A stretch of DNA of 64,000 nt from positions 1,488,001 through 1,552,000 of the forward strand of contig JABFGK010000002.1 of assembly GCA_013112555.1 (NCBI GenBank). The letters run 5' to 3'. The notes under the pieces were generated by a model. The model was not told the origin of the DNA. It made no database searches and saw nothing but the letters and a program-made list of their open reading frames with translations. This document shows positions 1 to 7,841 of the stretch, piece after piece. Source of the stretch: Planctomycetota bacterium. GTDB taxonomy: Bacteria > Planctomycetota > Phycisphaerae > Phycisphaerales > UBA5793. How positions within the stretch are numbered: the stretch's first letter is position 1; the number at the start of each line of letters is the position of its first letter. A program made the translations under genes and the position numbers.

Positions 1-578
1 CATGTGCCGGCCACAACAATCACCGCACAATGGCCCACCCCGTAGGCAGCCAGAAGCAGGATGCCGTAGGCCAGGTGCGTCGAAGCGAGGCTGAAGGTGA
101 CTGCCAGCATCGGGGCCATATACGCAAACGTGCACGGTCCGAGGGCGATGCCAAAGACGAGCCCAAGGATGAACGCTGCCAGCGCCCCTCTGCGCTTCAT
201 CCCGATTTGCCCGGGGCCGGACAACGGCAGCGGGACAATTCCCAGTAAGACCAGCCCGACGACAAGGAAAATGACGGCCACGAAATAGTTCCCGTAGGAT
301 CCGACATCGCCCAGCATGCGACCGGCAATCGCAGTGATCGTACCGATCACCCCGATCGTGATCAGGATGCCGATCGAAAACAACGTGGAGAGCGCCAAGG
401 CACGTCGGAAGGTGATAGCGCCGGGCTGACCGCTGATGAAGCCGACGATCAAAGGGATGCTCGATAAATGACACGGGCTTAGAACGATGCTCAACACACC
501 CCAGACAAAGGCAGCTGCCAGGGCCGGCAATGGCTCACCCTCGACCAGATGCGTCAAAGACTCGAACAGCCCGGTCAT
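1..578 (-). CDS. CcdA/DsbD-type membrane thiol-disulfide transporter (C-terminus outside window)
   Basis: This polytopic membrane protein should carry electrons from cytoplasmic thioredoxin across the membrane to extracytoplasmic thiol proteins. About 192 residues are in the window, read from the ATG at 578 to the window edge with no stop. The two redox cysteines of the CcdA family are visible in the membrane motifs LSPCHLSSIPL (Cys about 36) and LGPCTFAYMAP (Cys about 149), each inside a hydrophobic helix. The start codon overlaps the TGA of the preceding thioredoxin-ArsF gene (ATGA), so the two are translationally coupled. It is the last visible member of the operon read from the ArsR promoter near 3.65 kb. 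The partner thioredoxins encoded just upstream are its probable substrates (inference). A DsbD fusion is unlikely because no periplasmic N-terminal domain precedes the first helix. Confidence 0.85.
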   Translation of the reverse strand, partial: MTGLFESLTHLVEGEPLPALAAAFVWGVLSIVLSPCHLSSIPLIVGFISGQPGAITFRRALALSTLFSIGILITIGVIGTITAIAGRMLGDVGSYGNYFVAVIFLVVGLVLLGIVPLPLSGPGQIGMKRRGALAAFILGLVFGIALGPCTFAYMAPMLAVTFSLASTHLAYGILLLAAYGVGHCAVIVVAGT

Positions 579-1501
579 CAGATACCCTCATCATCCAGGG
601 GTGGAGGCGCATCGAGATTCGCTTGTTCAAACGCATCAAACATGTCGACGATCCACGCAGCCGCGGCTGCTTCATCCTGGCCGATTTCCAACATCCCGGG
701 AAGTGACTCCCACGATTCGATGGCGGACCCGCGATACAGCACCAGCACCAGTTCGCTCCGGTCGCTCATTTCGAAACGGTCAGTCAGTTCCCGGTTTTCC
801 TCCATTTCATAATCGATGGACCGCCATCCGACATACCCGGACTCCAATTCACCGGCAAACTGTGCGTTCACAGCACGCTCAATGTTCTCCTCGGCGACCA
901 GACAATCGTGACACCGAAGCGTCGGGTGCAGGTAGAGCACTTCGAAGTGCCGTTCGACATCCTGTCCCGACTCTGCCGTTTGTTGTGACGCAGCCGTCTG
1001 TGCCTCACCATCCACATCAAACGAATACCCAAACTGCTTCCATGTGGTCAGGATGTCCTCACGCGACATGAATCCTTCGTGTCTGGCCAGGATCCGCCCA
1101 TCTCGATCAATAAAGATCTGGGTAGGGATCAGCACAACGGAATAGGCCGTTGCCGCCGCCGGTTCCTTCCGGACATTAATAAACTCGACATCCATCTCCC
1201 CGTCAAAATCAGCACGCAACTGATCCAGGATGGGAGCCATCATTTTGCAGGGAATACAGGTGTCGGAACCGAGATCGAGCAATCGGGGCAGCCGCCGTTC
1301 GCTCACCTCCGGCAACGTCACCGAGGACGATGACGATGATGCGGACTGATTGGTGTCGCCAACGGGTTCGGTCGGGGACCCGGTTCCTGTCATGACGCCG
1401 TCGGACGCACTCTCGTTGGCACGCTTGACCATGATGATCGAGGCAGCAGCGATCCCAACAATGCACACGATACCGAGCCGGGCAATCCGGGGCAGACTCA
1501 T
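578..1501 (-). CDS. Membrane-anchored thioredoxin fused to an ArsF-like domain
   Basis: The 307-residue protein has an N-terminal hydrophobic anchor (about residues 8-24), a Ser-rich linker, and a thioredoxin fold with CIPC at residues 82-85 and a cis-proline at IPT near 126. A second domain (about 180-290) starts with LYLHPTLRCHDC and carries a second Cys pair at 197 and 200. That second part resembles the small proteins annotated as ArsF-family (nitrophenyl nitroreductase subunit ArsF) that accompany permease/CcdA operons; the assignment is from memory of the motif and is moderate. The anchor places both domains outside the cytoplasm. Both ends overlap neighbours by four bases (ATGA), so it is made stoichiometrically with the small thioredoxin before it and CcdA after it. 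A likely role is a disulfide relay fed by CcdA. Confidence 0.8.
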   Translation of the reverse strand: MSLPRIARLGIVCIVGIAAASIIMVKRANESASDGVMTGTGSPTEPVGDTNQSASSSSSSVTLPEVSERRLPRLLDLGSDTCIPCKMMAPILDQLRADFDGEMDVEFINVRKEPAAATAYSVVLIPTQIFIDRDGRILARHEGFMSREDILTTWKQFGYSFDVDGEAQTAASQQTAESGQDVERHFEVLYLHPTLRCHDCLVAEENIERAVNAQFAGELESGYVGWRSIDYEMEENRELTDRFEMSDRSELVLVLYRGSAIESWESLPGMLEIGQDEAAAAAWIVDMFDAFEQANLDAPPPLDDEGI

Positions 1502-1761
1502 GGTTCACCCTCCGTTCGGGACTCGTGCTCTACTAACATGTTCCCGATCTCCTGTGGGTCCGGGATCTTGCCGGAACTGACCACCTGGCCATTGATCACC
1601 AATGCCGGCGTCATCATCACGCCGTACTTCATAATCTCGGACAGGTCGGTGACCTTCTCAAGTTCACACTCGACGCCGGATTGATTGGCCGCCGTTCGTG
1701 CATTCTCAAAAAGCGTCTGACACTTCGGGCATCCTGTGCCCAGAATCTGAATTCTCGTCAT
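1498..1761 (-). CDS. Small redox-active disulfide protein (thioredoxin_3 family)
   Basis: This 87-residue protein has the compact thioredoxin/glutaredoxin-like fold of the redox-active disulfide protein 2 family: strand IQILGTG, active site CPKC (Cys 11 and 14) and the cis-proline motif MMTPALVING near residue 50. It has no signal peptide, so it acts in the cytoplasm. AAGGAG lies about eight bases before the ATG and supports the start. It follows the permease by 18 bases and overlaps the next gene by four. Members of this family often sit beside DUF318/ArsP permeases; here it may deliver or reduce a thiol-bound substrate for the permease (inference). Confidence 0.9.
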   Translation of the reverse strand: MTRIQILGTGCPKCQTLFENARTAANQSGVECELEKVTDLSEIMKYGVMMTPALVINGQVVSSGKIPDPQEIGNMLVEHESRTEGEP

Positions 1762-1779
1762 GAAAAAGACTCCTTACAA

Positions 1780-3228
1780 TCACACCATCATCCCATACGC
1801 CCAACCGACCAGCGTGCTTAACACAACGACCAGTGACACGAAGACAATCGTCTTTTGCGTTCCCAGTATGCTTCGAATCACCAGCATATTCGGCAGTGAC
1901 AGGGACGGGCCGGCCAACAGCAGCGCCAGCGCCGGTCCCTGCCCCATCCCGCTGCCGATCAACCCCTGTAAAATCGGCACTTCCGTCAGCGTCGCGAAAT
2001 ACATAAACGCGCCGACCACCGATGCAAACAGATTCGATTGAAACGAATTACCACCGACCAGCGATGCGATCCACCTGCTGGGAATCAGCCCCTCTTCACC
2101 CGGCCGACCGAGAAGAAATCCAGCCACCAAGACACCGAAGAACAGCAGAGGCGTAATCTGCCTGGCAAAGCCCCATGACTGGTTGAACCACTCCTCGGCA
2201 TCGTTGTCACGCTGACCAACCGACAGAACGATGCTCAAGCCGATCGTGGCCACCGCGAATGGGATCATCGCTGCATACGGCAACCCGTGATCCGCTCCCG
2301 GCAGGACCGTGCCGTAGGTGGGTAACAGCCAGAACCGGCAGACGATCCAGGACAGCACCGTCGCGCCGAGCACGAACGCCATCTTCCACCAGCGAATACC
2401 AAACCAGGCCACGAGGATCACAGCCAGCGCCAGTCCGAAGAGTGATGTGATCAGCCATTTGCTCGACCAGATCACGTGCCACAAGCCGGCCTCTTCCACC
2501 GGCTTGCCCCAGTTAGCGAAAACGAGAATGCCGACCATGGCAGCGAAGTACACTCCAGTCTGCCACAGCGGCCTGCCCGACTCCTCATTAACAACAGCCG
2601 GTGCCTGCGCCTGACGTTCGGCCTCCTCTTTCCGATAAATCAGATGCATCACGAGCCCGATGACGATGCTGAATCCGATCGCCCCGACAGCGCGGGCAAT
2701 GCCGAGAGACGGGCCCAGTACCGCTGCGGTCAGAACGATGGCCAGTACGTTGATTGCCGGGCCGGAGTAGAGAAATGCAGTCGCGGGACCTAACCCCGCT
2801 CCCATCTTCCAGATACCGGCAAACAACGGCAGCACCGTGCACGAGCAGACGGCCAGGATCGTGCCGCTGACCGAGGCAACGCCGTATGCCAGCGGTTTCG
2901 ACGCAGTGGGTCCGAGGTACTTCATCACCGCGTTCTGACTGACAAAGACGGCAATCGCGCCGGCGATGAAGAAAGCGGGGATCAGACACAGCAGCACATG
3001 CTCCTGGGCATACCACTTCGTCAATGCCAGCGCCTCGAAGATCGAGCGATCAAACCGCGCCCAACCCAGCGGCAAGGCAAACATGATGGCAAAGACCACC
3101 AGCCCCATAACCAGCCTGTGCCACTCACGACGGAGCAGCGACGGGCCGGTCGATGCGGGGCAGCAACACCCCGCTGATCCGGTCGCCGATGGCTCATCGT
3201 CTCGTATTGAACACGCTGCCATAGTCAT
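1780..3228 (-). CDS. Permease of the DUF318/ArsP family (metalloid or organometal efflux)
   Basis: The 482-residue integral membrane protein has the DUF318/ArsP permease layout: two blocks of helices, each with a glycine-rich motif (SGTILAVCSCTVLPLFAG in the first half, GPSLSLPNMLVIRSI near the C-terminus). The first motif includes a CSC triplet within the membrane, and the N-terminal tail has a GCCCP cysteine cluster, both plausible thiol ligands. Characterised ArsP proteins export trivalent organoarsenicals; other family members have unknown substrates, so the substrate here is open. It is the first gene after the ArsR-type repressor, with a perfect inverted repeat at 3238-3253 just before its start, and it is followed without break by thiol-redox genes. 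Confidence 0.85.
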   Translation of the reverse strand: MTMAACSIRDDEPSATGSAGCCCPASTGPSLLRREWHRLVMGLVVFAIMFALPLGWARFDRSIFEALALTKWYAQEHVLLCLIPAFFIAGAIAVFVSQNAVMKYLGPTASKPLAYGVASVSGTILAVCSCTVLPLFAGIWKMGAGLGPATAFLYSGPAINVLAIVLTAAVLGPSLGIARAVGAIGFSIVIGLVMHLIYRKEEAERQAQAPAVVNEESGRPLWQTGVYFAAMVGILVFANWGKPVEEAGLWHVIWSSKWLITSLFGLALAVILVAWFGIRWWKMAFVLGATVLSWIVCRFWLLPTYGTVLPGADHGLPYAAMIPFAVATIGLSIVLSVGQRDNDAEEWFNQSWGFARQITPLLFFGVLVAGFLLGRPGEEGLIPSRWIASLVGGNSFQSNLFASVVGAFMYFATLTEVPILQGLIGSGMGQGPALALLLAGPSLSLPNMLVIRSILGTQKTIVFVSLVVVLSTLVGWAYGMMV

Positions 3229-3237
3229 TGTGCATCC

Positions 3238-3253
3238 GTGATTACATAATCAC
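3238..3253. promoter_or_regulatory. Candidate ArsR operator before the permease
   Basis: GTGATTACATAATCAC is a perfect inverted repeat with 7-base arms around CA, ten bases upstream of the permease start. Its outer bases (TGTGA...TCAC on the minus strand) match the second candidate site at 3642-3659 in front of the repressor gene. The pairing of two similar palindromes with one ArsR-family gene makes operator function likely. Binding itself is inference. Confidence 0.6.
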
Positions 3254-3293
3254 ATAGATCTGCAAATAGGAAATAGGGAGATGAGTCGTTCTA

Positions 3294-3617
3294 TTACGCA
3301 AGCGTCCGTGCCTCCTCATCCAGATTGTGCTTGAGCACATCCGAGGCACAGGCAAGGAAGTTCAGGATGCAGGGCGTCCTCAACTGGTAGAAGATCATGA
3401 CGCCTTCCCTGCGGGTCTGGACCACCCCGGCCTTGAGCATGATGGACAGATGCCGCGAGACGTTGGACCGCTCGGCATCAACGTGCTCGGCAATGTCACA
3501 CACACACCGTTCACCCCCCTGAAGCAGGTCGGCAATGGCAATCCGGATCGGGTGAGCCAGCGCCTGGACCACCTCCGCCTGCCGTTCGTACCGCTTCTTG
3601 TCCCTGCCTGTGATCAT
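3294..3617 (-). CDS. ArsR/SmtB-family metalloregulatory repressor
   Basis: The 107-residue winged-helix protein shows the ArsR pattern: ALAHPIRIAIADLL, then ERCVCDIAEHV, the recognition helix SNVSRHLSIML, and the wing RREGVMIFYQL. Cys 38 and Cys 40 form the CVC pair typical of alpha-3 thiol sensors that bind As(III), Sb(III) or similar soft ions; further cysteines occur at the C-terminal helix (PCILNFLACASD). GGAG sits a few bases before the ATG. It is encoded upstream of the permease on the same strand with a 65-base gap. Its own promoter contains a palindrome over the -10 box, so autoregulation and inducer-dependent release are expected from the family. Confidence 0.9.
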   Translation of the reverse strand: MITGRDKKRYERQAEVVQALAHPIRIAIADLLQGGERCVCDIAEHVDAERSNVSRHLSIMLKAGVVQTRREGVMIFYQLRTPCILNFLACASDVLKHNLDEEARTLA

Positions 3618-3641
3618 GCGCTCCAGTCCTATCGGTGAATA

Positions 3642-3675
3642 TGTGATAGTATACTCACAAATGGTTCATTGTCAA
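3642..3675 (-). promoter_or_regulatory. Sigma-70-type promoter with overlapping ArsR operator
   Basis: On the minus strand TTGACA (3675-3670) and TATACT (3653-3648) are separated by 16 bases, an almost consensus housekeeping promoter. The inverted repeat TGTGATAGTATACTCACA (3642-3659) covers the -10 hexamer completely. A repressor bound here would block RNA polymerase. This is the clearest promoter in the window. Confidence 0.7.
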
Positions 3676-3787
3676 ATGCCAAGACTGTCAATTTCACCCT
3701 GCTGGCGGCCTGCCGGCGTCATGCCCGTCACCATCTCCAACGAGCCGCGTCCAGGCTGCCCGGAGGGCGAGGCCCGATATGGAATCC

Positions 3788-3829
3788 TGAAAAACGAAAG
3801 ACACCCGCCCCCCCGTGAGGGAGCGGGTG
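3788..3829 (-). terminator. Rho-independent terminator of the secreted protein gene
   Basis: CACCCGC (3802-3808) pairs with GCGGGTG (3823-3829). On the minus strand the stem is followed by a T-rich stretch (TCTTTCGTTTTTC). It lies about 40 bases after the stop codon at 3868. Its loop and right arm share CCGTGAGGGAGCGGG with the end of the 26-bp inverted-repeat family found elsewhere in the window. Confidence 0.7.
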
Positions 3830-3867
3830 CAGTTGCGAACAACTTGTACCGCAGTCGAGCAGGACGT

Positions 3868-4773
3868 TTATTCGTACTTCACGACATTGGAGGTGCTGCA
3901 GTCAACCAGATCCAGAGCCTGAACCCAGACACGGCCGCAGCCGGCTTTGGGGGCGTTGGCGACGAGCACTGCCGGGTTCCCGGGTGCCGTGCCTGCGAGC
4001 TTCGCTGTTCCGTTCAGGCCGAGCTGCGTGCCGACGCAGGGGTTGCCGCCGGGGATGATGACACTGCCCGTGCCGTAGGCATAAATGAAGGCGACGTTGC
4101 CGCCCTGGCCGCCGGTGGCCGTCAGTGTTGCCTGACCACCGTTGGGGCAGGCGCTCACGACCTCAAGCGTCAAGCCGGCGCCAATCTCGTCATACGTGAA
4201 GTTGTCGAAGTCAAACCCGAAGAAACTGTTGTTGTTTGAGACGACCACTCCGGTGATGTCACGCTGATCACTCGTAAAGCCATAGAAGGTGGCCATGTAC
4301 GGAACATTGAAGTTCTGGTCCGGGCCGGTTGAGAAAGAAATCGTCACATCAAGATCCGTGGCGCCCAATACGCCGGAGAGATCGAATCCGAAGCCGTTGA
4401 CCGTGCGGAGATCGTTCGGATCGGAGTTGTGGAACACGATCGTGACATCTCGGTCCGAGGGATTGAAACCGTCCAGGAAGCCCCCGGCATACCCGCCACC
4501 ACCATCAATATTGAAGAAGTTGCCGTCTCCGACGGGGGTTGAGTACGTCACGCCCTCTTCAATGTCGCCGGGCAGGAGGCCGGCATCGGTCGTCAACGAG
4601 TTGAGCACACCGGACACCAGCGGGAAGTGAGAAGACGGCGTGAAATCCTCAACGATCTGCGGGACACCGGCCGCTGCCTCATATGCAACGCGATCAGTGT
4701 GGACCGTAATCACGTCCGCGGAAGCGATACCGGCCACTGTTCCAAGTGCCAATAGAGCCAAATACTGTTTCAT
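3868..4773 (-). CDS. Secreted protein of unknown function with Cys-containing C-terminal domain
   Basis: The chosen ATG (4773) starts a clean signal peptide, MKQYLALLALGTVAGIASA, giving about 301 residues; the open frame continues 13 codons upstream but that would bury the signal peptide. GGGAG precedes the chosen start. The mature part is rich in Asp, Gly and aromatic residues with no catalytic motif I recognise; its NGFGFDLSGV and SNNNSFFGFDFDNF segments resemble beta-sandwich proteins of planctomycete exteriors. The last 90 residues form a separate domain starting ACPNGGQATLTATGG, with conserved cysteines, ending VQALDLVDCSTSNVV. A related ending occurs in the phosphatase at 11.4 kb. No function is assigned. 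Confidence 0.75.
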   Translation of the reverse strand: MKQYLALLALGTVAGIASADVITVHTDRVAYEAAAGVPQIVEDFTPSSHFPLVSGVLNSLTTDAGLLPGDIEEGVTYSTPVGDGNFFNIDGGGGYAGGFLDGFNPSDRDVTIVFHNSDPNDLRTVNGFGFDLSGVLGATDLDVTISFSTGPDQNFNVPYMATFYGFTSDQRDITGVVVSNNNSFFGFDFDNFTYDEIGAGLTLEVVSACPNGGQATLTATGGQGGNVAFIYAYGTGSVIIPGGNPCVGTQLGLNGTAKLAGTAPGNPAVLVANAPKAGCGRVWVQALDLVDCSTSNVVKYE

Positions 4774-4855
4774 CGACTTTCTCCCATTCTCAAGAATGTG
4801 CGCACACTGCATCCGCGACGTGGGATGCGGTATTCAAGTACGCTGCTTTCACACA

Positions 4856-4864
4856 AGTATAGCA
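4856..4864 (-). promoter_or_regulatory. Possible -10 element of the secreted protein gene
   Basis: The minus strand reads TGCTATACT about 85 bases upstream of the start at 4773, an extended -10-like motif. No convincing -35 box is at the right distance. The rest of 4774-5018 holds nothing I recognise. Confidence 0.3.
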
Positions 4865-5018
4865 CATCCCTGAGATCGGTGTCCTGGAAAAGAGCCTGTA
4901 GGCAGATGATGACTCGATCGCGTGGAATACCCGGTACGGTCCGATAGAGAAGCCCGGGTCACAAGCGTGCTCACATGTGCTAACTTCTTGCCCTCTATCC
5001 CCCGGCTGGCTGATTCTG

Positions 5019-5842
5019 CTATTGCCGCAGCGCGAGTGGGGGCTCGAGCAGTTCCTTGAGAATGAATGCCTGACGCAGCGACCGCTGATTCAGAATGATT
5101 GGACCGCCGGCCCCGGCACCGGCCGGGATCACCCGGCTTGCATTGGCGTGCTGTGCAGCCAGCATGGCCAACTCCAAATACACTTGATCGTCCTTCACAA
5201 GACGATGCACCTGTGATTCGCCCGGAGTCTCCGGCTCATCACAGTGTGGGCCTGCATGGCGATTCGCCTGACCCTGCTTCGATGCACCCACGCCCGCAAC
5301 CACTGCCGTCGCCCGTTGGCGCGCCACGCGTTGCTGCTGTGTCTGCTGTTGCTGCCGGCGTTGCTGCTGGGTTTGACGCTGTTTCTGCTGCTCAAGTCGC
5401 ATCCGCTCAATGGCACGCTGGCGGCGTTCCCGCACGATGGCATCCGCATCCCGTGATGTGGGAACAGACTCATCCTCCGTCACAACAAACGGAGGCGGGG
5501 ATGATGGGCGTCCCCCCCGGGCCTGCTGCTGCTGTTGCCCGGCCTGAGTCCGGTACTTCGACTCAGCCGCCCGCCACTCATCGACCCGAGCCTGGCGGCT
5601 TGGGTGGCACGTTGCTCCGGTGTCAGGCCGGCGGCAGCGGCATCCGCCTGGCTGCGGGCCTGTGGCTGCCTGCTGCCACGCTGCGATTTCCCGCGGACAT
5701 TTCGCCCGGTCAGCATGTCACGCTCCTTCTCATCGAGCGAGCGCTGCTGAGCCCTTTTCTTGGACACTTCCTGAAAGATCCGACCCGCTGCCGGGCCGAG
5801 CGCAATCAAGACGAAAATCAGAATCTGTACCCAACCGCTCAT
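5019..5842 (-). CDS. Gln-rich single-pass membrane protein, interrupted by a frameshift
   Basis: Two overlapping minus-strand frames look like one gene. The upstream part (5842-5480) begins MSGWVQILIFVLIALGPAAG, a membrane anchor, followed by a charged, Gln/Ala-rich coil up to EQRATQAARLG. The other frame continues the same style of sequence (VDEWRAAESKYRTQ, then poly-Gln, then PPPFVVTEDESVP) without a start codon at the junction, and runs to 5019. Adding one G in the CTCGGGTCGATG stretch near 5584-5592 would join them into about 275 residues. The protein has Gln/Arg-rich coiled coil in the middle and a hydrophobic C-terminal third (MLAAQHANASRVIPAGAGAGGPIIL). Function unknown. The shift may be a sequencing error or true decay. 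Confidence 0.6.
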
Positions 5843-5893
5843 GGAACTCCCTCGCGATACACGGTCTGCCCACCCATTTCCATCCGTACTAGT

Positions 5894-6772
5894 CTATGTC
5901 GACGTGCCCCGGCGTGCGACTGGAACCGGAATCGTCTGCCCTGCCTCACCCGGGCACGAAACCCGCACAAATGGGACTTCATACACGGATTCAAGTCGTT
6001 CGCAGGTCAGCATGTCCGACACCCCACCGTGCCCAGCCAATGTCCCATTCTGGTTCAGCAGCAAGACATCGTCAGCCACTCGGGAGGCCGTCACCAGATC
6101 ATGCAGCACCACCACGACCGTCGCCCCGTTCTCCACCGCCAGCGATTTCAACAACCCTGCCGTGTGCAGCGCATGCTTCGGGTCCATTGCCGACATCGGC
6201 TCGTCCAGCAGGAACACCGGCCCACTGTCACCCCCATCCAACTGAGCAACCGCCCGTGCCAGGGAGACACGCTGCTGCTGCCCCACACTCAGTTCATGAA
6301 ACAGCCGATCCTGCAGGTCCTCGATCTCCACGGCCCTCAATGCTGCCTTCACCGCGTCCTCAGACGGCCCGGTTGCAAATCGCCCCAGTTCAACCACCTG
6401 ACGCACCGAAAACGGGGCATCAACACGCGGCCGCTGGGCCACATACGCAAGCACCCGTGCCCGCTCGCTCAAATCAAGATCGTGGACGGCTTGCCCATCG
6501 CTTGGCCCACTGCCGTCCACTAGGCTGAGCCGGCCGGATTGCGGTTTCAACAGACCGGCCATGAGAAGAAGCAACGTCGTCTTGCCGGCCGCATTCGGGC
6601 CCAGGACGGCTGTGACGGCTGCCGGCCGAAGCCGGGCCGTGATCCCGCTCAACACCGGGAACCCGTCCGGTACGGTTGTTGCATACGCAAAGGAAACATC
6701 CTGAATCAACACAGACGTCCCCGCGCCGGTGGATGTGAGTGCACTGGCCATCATCATCATCATCATCATCAT
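5894..6772 (-). CDS. ABC transporter ATP-binding protein (cobalamin/iron-chelate importer type)
   Basis: This cytoplasmic ATPase powers import of a cobalamin- or siderophore-like chelate. Walker A is GPNAAGKTT, the signature is SVGQQQRVSLARA, Walker B VFLLDEPMSAMD, and the switch histidine VVLHD, all in FecE/BtuD order. About 292 residues if the first of eight consecutive ATG codons (6772) is used; any of the eight could initiate, and the catalytic part is unaffected. The permease stop codon TGA lies inside this ATG run, so the two genes overlap and are coupled. An upstream open frame extends much further but is the shadow of the permease gene. Confidence 0.9.
   Translation of the reverse strand: MMMMMMMMASALTSTGAGTSVLIQDVSFAYATTVPDGFPVLSGITARLRPAAVTAVLGPNAAGKTTLLLLMAGLLKPQSGRLSLVDGSGPSDGQAVHDLDLSERARVLAYVAQRPRVDAPFSVRQVVELGRFATGPSEDAVKAALRAVEIEDLQDRLFHELSVGQQQRVSLARAVAQLDGGDSGPVFLLDEPMSAMDPKHALHTAGLLKSLAVENGATVVVVLHDLVTASRVADDVLLLNQNGTLAGHGGVSDMLTCERLESVYEVPFVRVSCPGEAGQTIPVPVARRGTST
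6749..6772 (-). repeat. (ATG)8 trinucleotide run at an overlapping stop/start
   Basis: Eight perfect ATG triplets on the minus strand span the junction of the permease and the ATPase genes. The permease ends at a TGA embedded in the run, while every ATG is a potential in-frame start of the ATPase. Gain or loss of units would alter only the number of N-terminal methionines and the spacing to any ribosome-binding site. Confidence 0.9.
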
Positions 6773-7839
6773 GCACCACCCCCGTTCATGCCGAAGGGGC
6801 GCGATGAGCCGCTGCGACGCCGGATCAGCCAGATGAAAATGGGAGCGCCGACCAACGACGTGATGATCCCCGACGGCACTGCACCAAACGCAGGAACCAC
6901 CAGCGGCGACACGACCGAACCGCCGAGATCGGCAGCGAGCAGCAGGCACGCACCAATCAATACCGAGGCCGGGATCAGCACAATGTGACGCGGCCCGACC
7001 AGCAAGCGTGCCACATGCGGGGCCACCAGACCCACAAACCCGATCGGGCCGGCCAGCACCACTGCCGATGCCGTCATCAACCCCGAAAGCCCAAACAGAA
7101 TGAGCCGAATCGTGTGAATCGGCACCCCGACACTCAACGCCTCGTGATCGCTCAAGGCTGCTGCATCCAGCGCCCGTGACGAGCGCAATCCGTATGCAAT
7201 CCCGATGGCAACCGGGACGGCCGCTGCAATGATCGCACTCCATCGCGTGAACTGATCGATATTGCCCATCATCCACCGAATGAGCGAGTCCGTATCGCTT
7301 GCAGACAGCAGATGCTGAATCAGCAGGATCACAGCCCCGCACATGACGCTCACCATGACCCCGATCAGCAATAACTCCACCGGATCAACCAGCCCGCGCC
7401 GTTGGCTCAGGCCGTACACAAGCAGGAGGACCAGCACTGCCCCGATCGCAGCCCCCGTCCCGTCGACATACCACAACGCGCCGGCCGTGCCTCCCAACTC
7501 ATTCCGCGTAATCAACCGTGCGATGGCTGCCCCAAGCCCAGCCCCCGACGCCACGCCGAGGATGTACGGGCTGGCCAGCGGGTTACGCAATAACGTCTGC
7601 AGATACGTCCCGCTGCAGGCGAGGCTCGCACCGATCACGACCGCACACACAATACTGACGCACCGGAGATCCAGCATCGTCCACCATTGGCCGACGGTCA
7701 GGTCGGACGTATTAACAGTCTCAGCCACGGCCACGGCGTGGGGTGCCAGCAATCGAGCCGCCATGAGAGCCACTGCCAGCAGCCCGAAGGCTGTGAGCCA
7801 GAGCGCTGCCCTGTTGTGCGTGCGACGATCGGCTGACAT
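6769..7839 (-). CDS. FecCD/BtuC-family ABC permease
   Basis: The 356-residue permease has about ten hydrophobic helices in the FecCD arrangement. Diagnostic segments are LRNPLASPYILGVASGAGLGA in the first half, RWMMGNIDQFTRW in the middle, and GPIGFVGLVAPHVARLLVG followed by the C-terminal GAVPSGIITSLVGAPIF, which contacts the ATPase. It would form the homodimeric channel for vitamin B12, haem or ferric siderophore. Its start is two bases after the stop of the binding-protein gene, and its stop overlaps the ATPase start, completing a three-gene operon. The exact ligand cannot be read from sequence; no cobalamin riboswitch was recognised upstream. Confidence 0.92.
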   Translation of the reverse strand: MSADRRTHNRAALWLTAFGLLAVALMAARLLAPHAVAVAETVNTSDLTVGQWWTMLDLRCVSIVCAVVIGASLACSGTYLQTLLRNPLASPYILGVASGAGLGAAIARLITRNELGGTAGALWYVDGTGAAIGAVLVLLLVYGLSQRRGLVDPVELLLIGVMVSVMCGAVILLIQHLLSASDTDSLIRWMMGNIDQFTRWSAIIAAAVPVAIGIAYGLRSSRALDAAALSDHEALSVGVPIHTIRLILFGLSGLMTASAVVLAGPIGFVGLVAPHVARLLVGPRHIVLIPASVLIGACLLLAADLGGSVVSPLVVPAFGAVPSGIITSLVGAPIFIWLIRRRSGSSRPFGMNGGGA

Positions 7840-7841
7840 CG

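Noticed and set aside
487..1071. Long plus-strand open frame opposite the CcdA and thioredoxin genes
   Set aside because: The minus strand carries clear redox genes; the plus frame has no family motif and overlaps completely.
5099..6523. 474-residue plus-strand open frame
   Set aside because: It lies opposite the Gln-rich gene and the ABC ATPase, is Pro/Arg/His-rich and has no recognisable domain.
6773..7342. N-terminal extension of the ABC ATPase frame
   Set aside because: It overlaps the whole second half of the permease gene; the ATG run at 6749-6772 is the natural start.
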